Source: Pseudomonadota bacterium (GTDB taxonomy: Bacteria > Pseudomonadota > Alphaproteobacteria > Rickettsiales > Rickettsiaceae). Taken from it: DNA of 6,404 nucleotides. Position 1 is the stretch's first letter. Each line of letters starts with the position of its first letter. The notes under the pieces are model-generated. The model was not told the DNA's origin and searched no databases. It was given only the letters and a program-made list of their open reading frames with translations. The DNA lies in the NCBI GenBank assembly GCA_021804505.1, contig JAJZHL010000062.1, forward strand, positions 1 through 6,404. Reading direction: 5' to 3'. A program made the position numbers and the translations under genes. Shown here one piece after another: positions 6,207-6,404 of this stretch.

Positions 6207-6404
6207 CTAAACACCCTTGCCTCCACTCGCTTTATCTACTGCACTGCTAGAACCGCTTGCCTTATCACCAGATTCAGTGTTGCCACTGCTTGCATCTTTG
6301 CCTTCTGCTCCTCCCCCTCTTATCTTATCAGTAGGATCTCCTCCACCTTCTGGTGGTTTGCCAGCTGAGGCTTGAGCAGCATCTTTTATGTATTCCATAC
6401 CTCT
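6207..6404 (-). CDS. C-terminal tail of an upstream gene, probably VirB6b, 5'-truncated by the window
   Basis: Sixty-five codons and a TAG stop (6209-6207) are visible, and the frame is open to the right edge, so the start lies outside. The visible part is hydrophilic and of low complexity, rich in Gly, Ser, Ala, Lys and Asp. It contains GGGD, GGGAE and two DKASG repeats near the end, and has no membrane segment. A charged or Gly/Ser-rich cytoplasmic-type tail after the membrane core is typical of rickettsial VirB6 proteins. The place directly upstream of the 949-aa paralog points to VirB6b. An internal ATG at 6398 follows AGAGGT with no spacing and is not a likely start. The family cannot be proved from this tail; the assignment rests on context. 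Confidence 0.6.
   Translation of the reverse strand, partial: RGMEYIKDAAQASAGKPPEGGGDPTDKIRGGGAEGKDASSGNTESGDKASGSSSAVDKASGGKGV

Noticed and set aside
5857..6226. Open frames 5857-6108 (plus) and 6044-6226 (minus)
   Set aside because: The first is antisense to the virB6c start; the second is mainly the translated palindrome in the intergenic gap.
6207..6398. Separate small gene starting at the ATG at 6398
   Set aside because: The frame stays open upstream to the window edge, AGAGGT directly abuts the ATG without spacing, and composition fits a C-terminal tail.

Overview
The window is AT-rich and all its genes read on the minus strand. It looks like part of the rvh (Rickettsiales vir homolog) type IV secretion locus of a Rickettsia-like member of the Rickettsiaceae. 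Two clues support this. First, very large VirB6/TrbL-type membrane proteins lie in tandem, which is the hallmark of the rvh locus (virB6a to virB6e after virB3 and virB4). Second, the gaps between the genes are filled with short palindromic repeats of the kind common in Rickettsia and relatives. I cannot settle the genus from this window.

Layout in the direction of transcription, from right to left: (1) 6404-6207, the Gly/Ser-rich C-terminal tail of an upstream gene, probably virB6b; (2) 6206-6048, a gap holding a long imperfect palindrome; (3) 6047-3198, a complete 949-aa VirB6, virB6c by order and length, with a cysteine-rich ectodomain; (4) 3197-3101, a short gap holding another palindrome; (5) 3100-353, a complete 915-aa VirB6, virB6d by order, whose N-terminus carries an in-frame palindromic-element insertion of about 90 nt; (6) 352-143, a gap packed with at least four different palindromes; (7) 142-1, the first 47 codons of a lipoprotein that is probably virB6e.

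Both complete proteins have the same plan. A membrane anchor or signal peptide is followed by a large ectodomain of about 460-550 residues, a polytopic VirB6/TrbL membrane core of about 290 residues, and a charged cytoplasmic-type tail. Agrobacterium VirB6, by comparison, is only about 300 residues, essentially the core. The genes are co-directional with gaps of 97-210 bp and were probably transcribed as one operon. Their products would be alternative or combined inner-membrane channel subunits with large domains facing the periplasm or beyond.

The system itself (rvh T4SS) is known. The less ordinary points are the palindromic element inside the VirB6d secretion signal, the variety of palindromes sharing GTCAT/ATGAC ends at every gene junction, the seven-cysteine cluster in VirB6c, and repeated lectin-like sequence patterns in the ectodomains.
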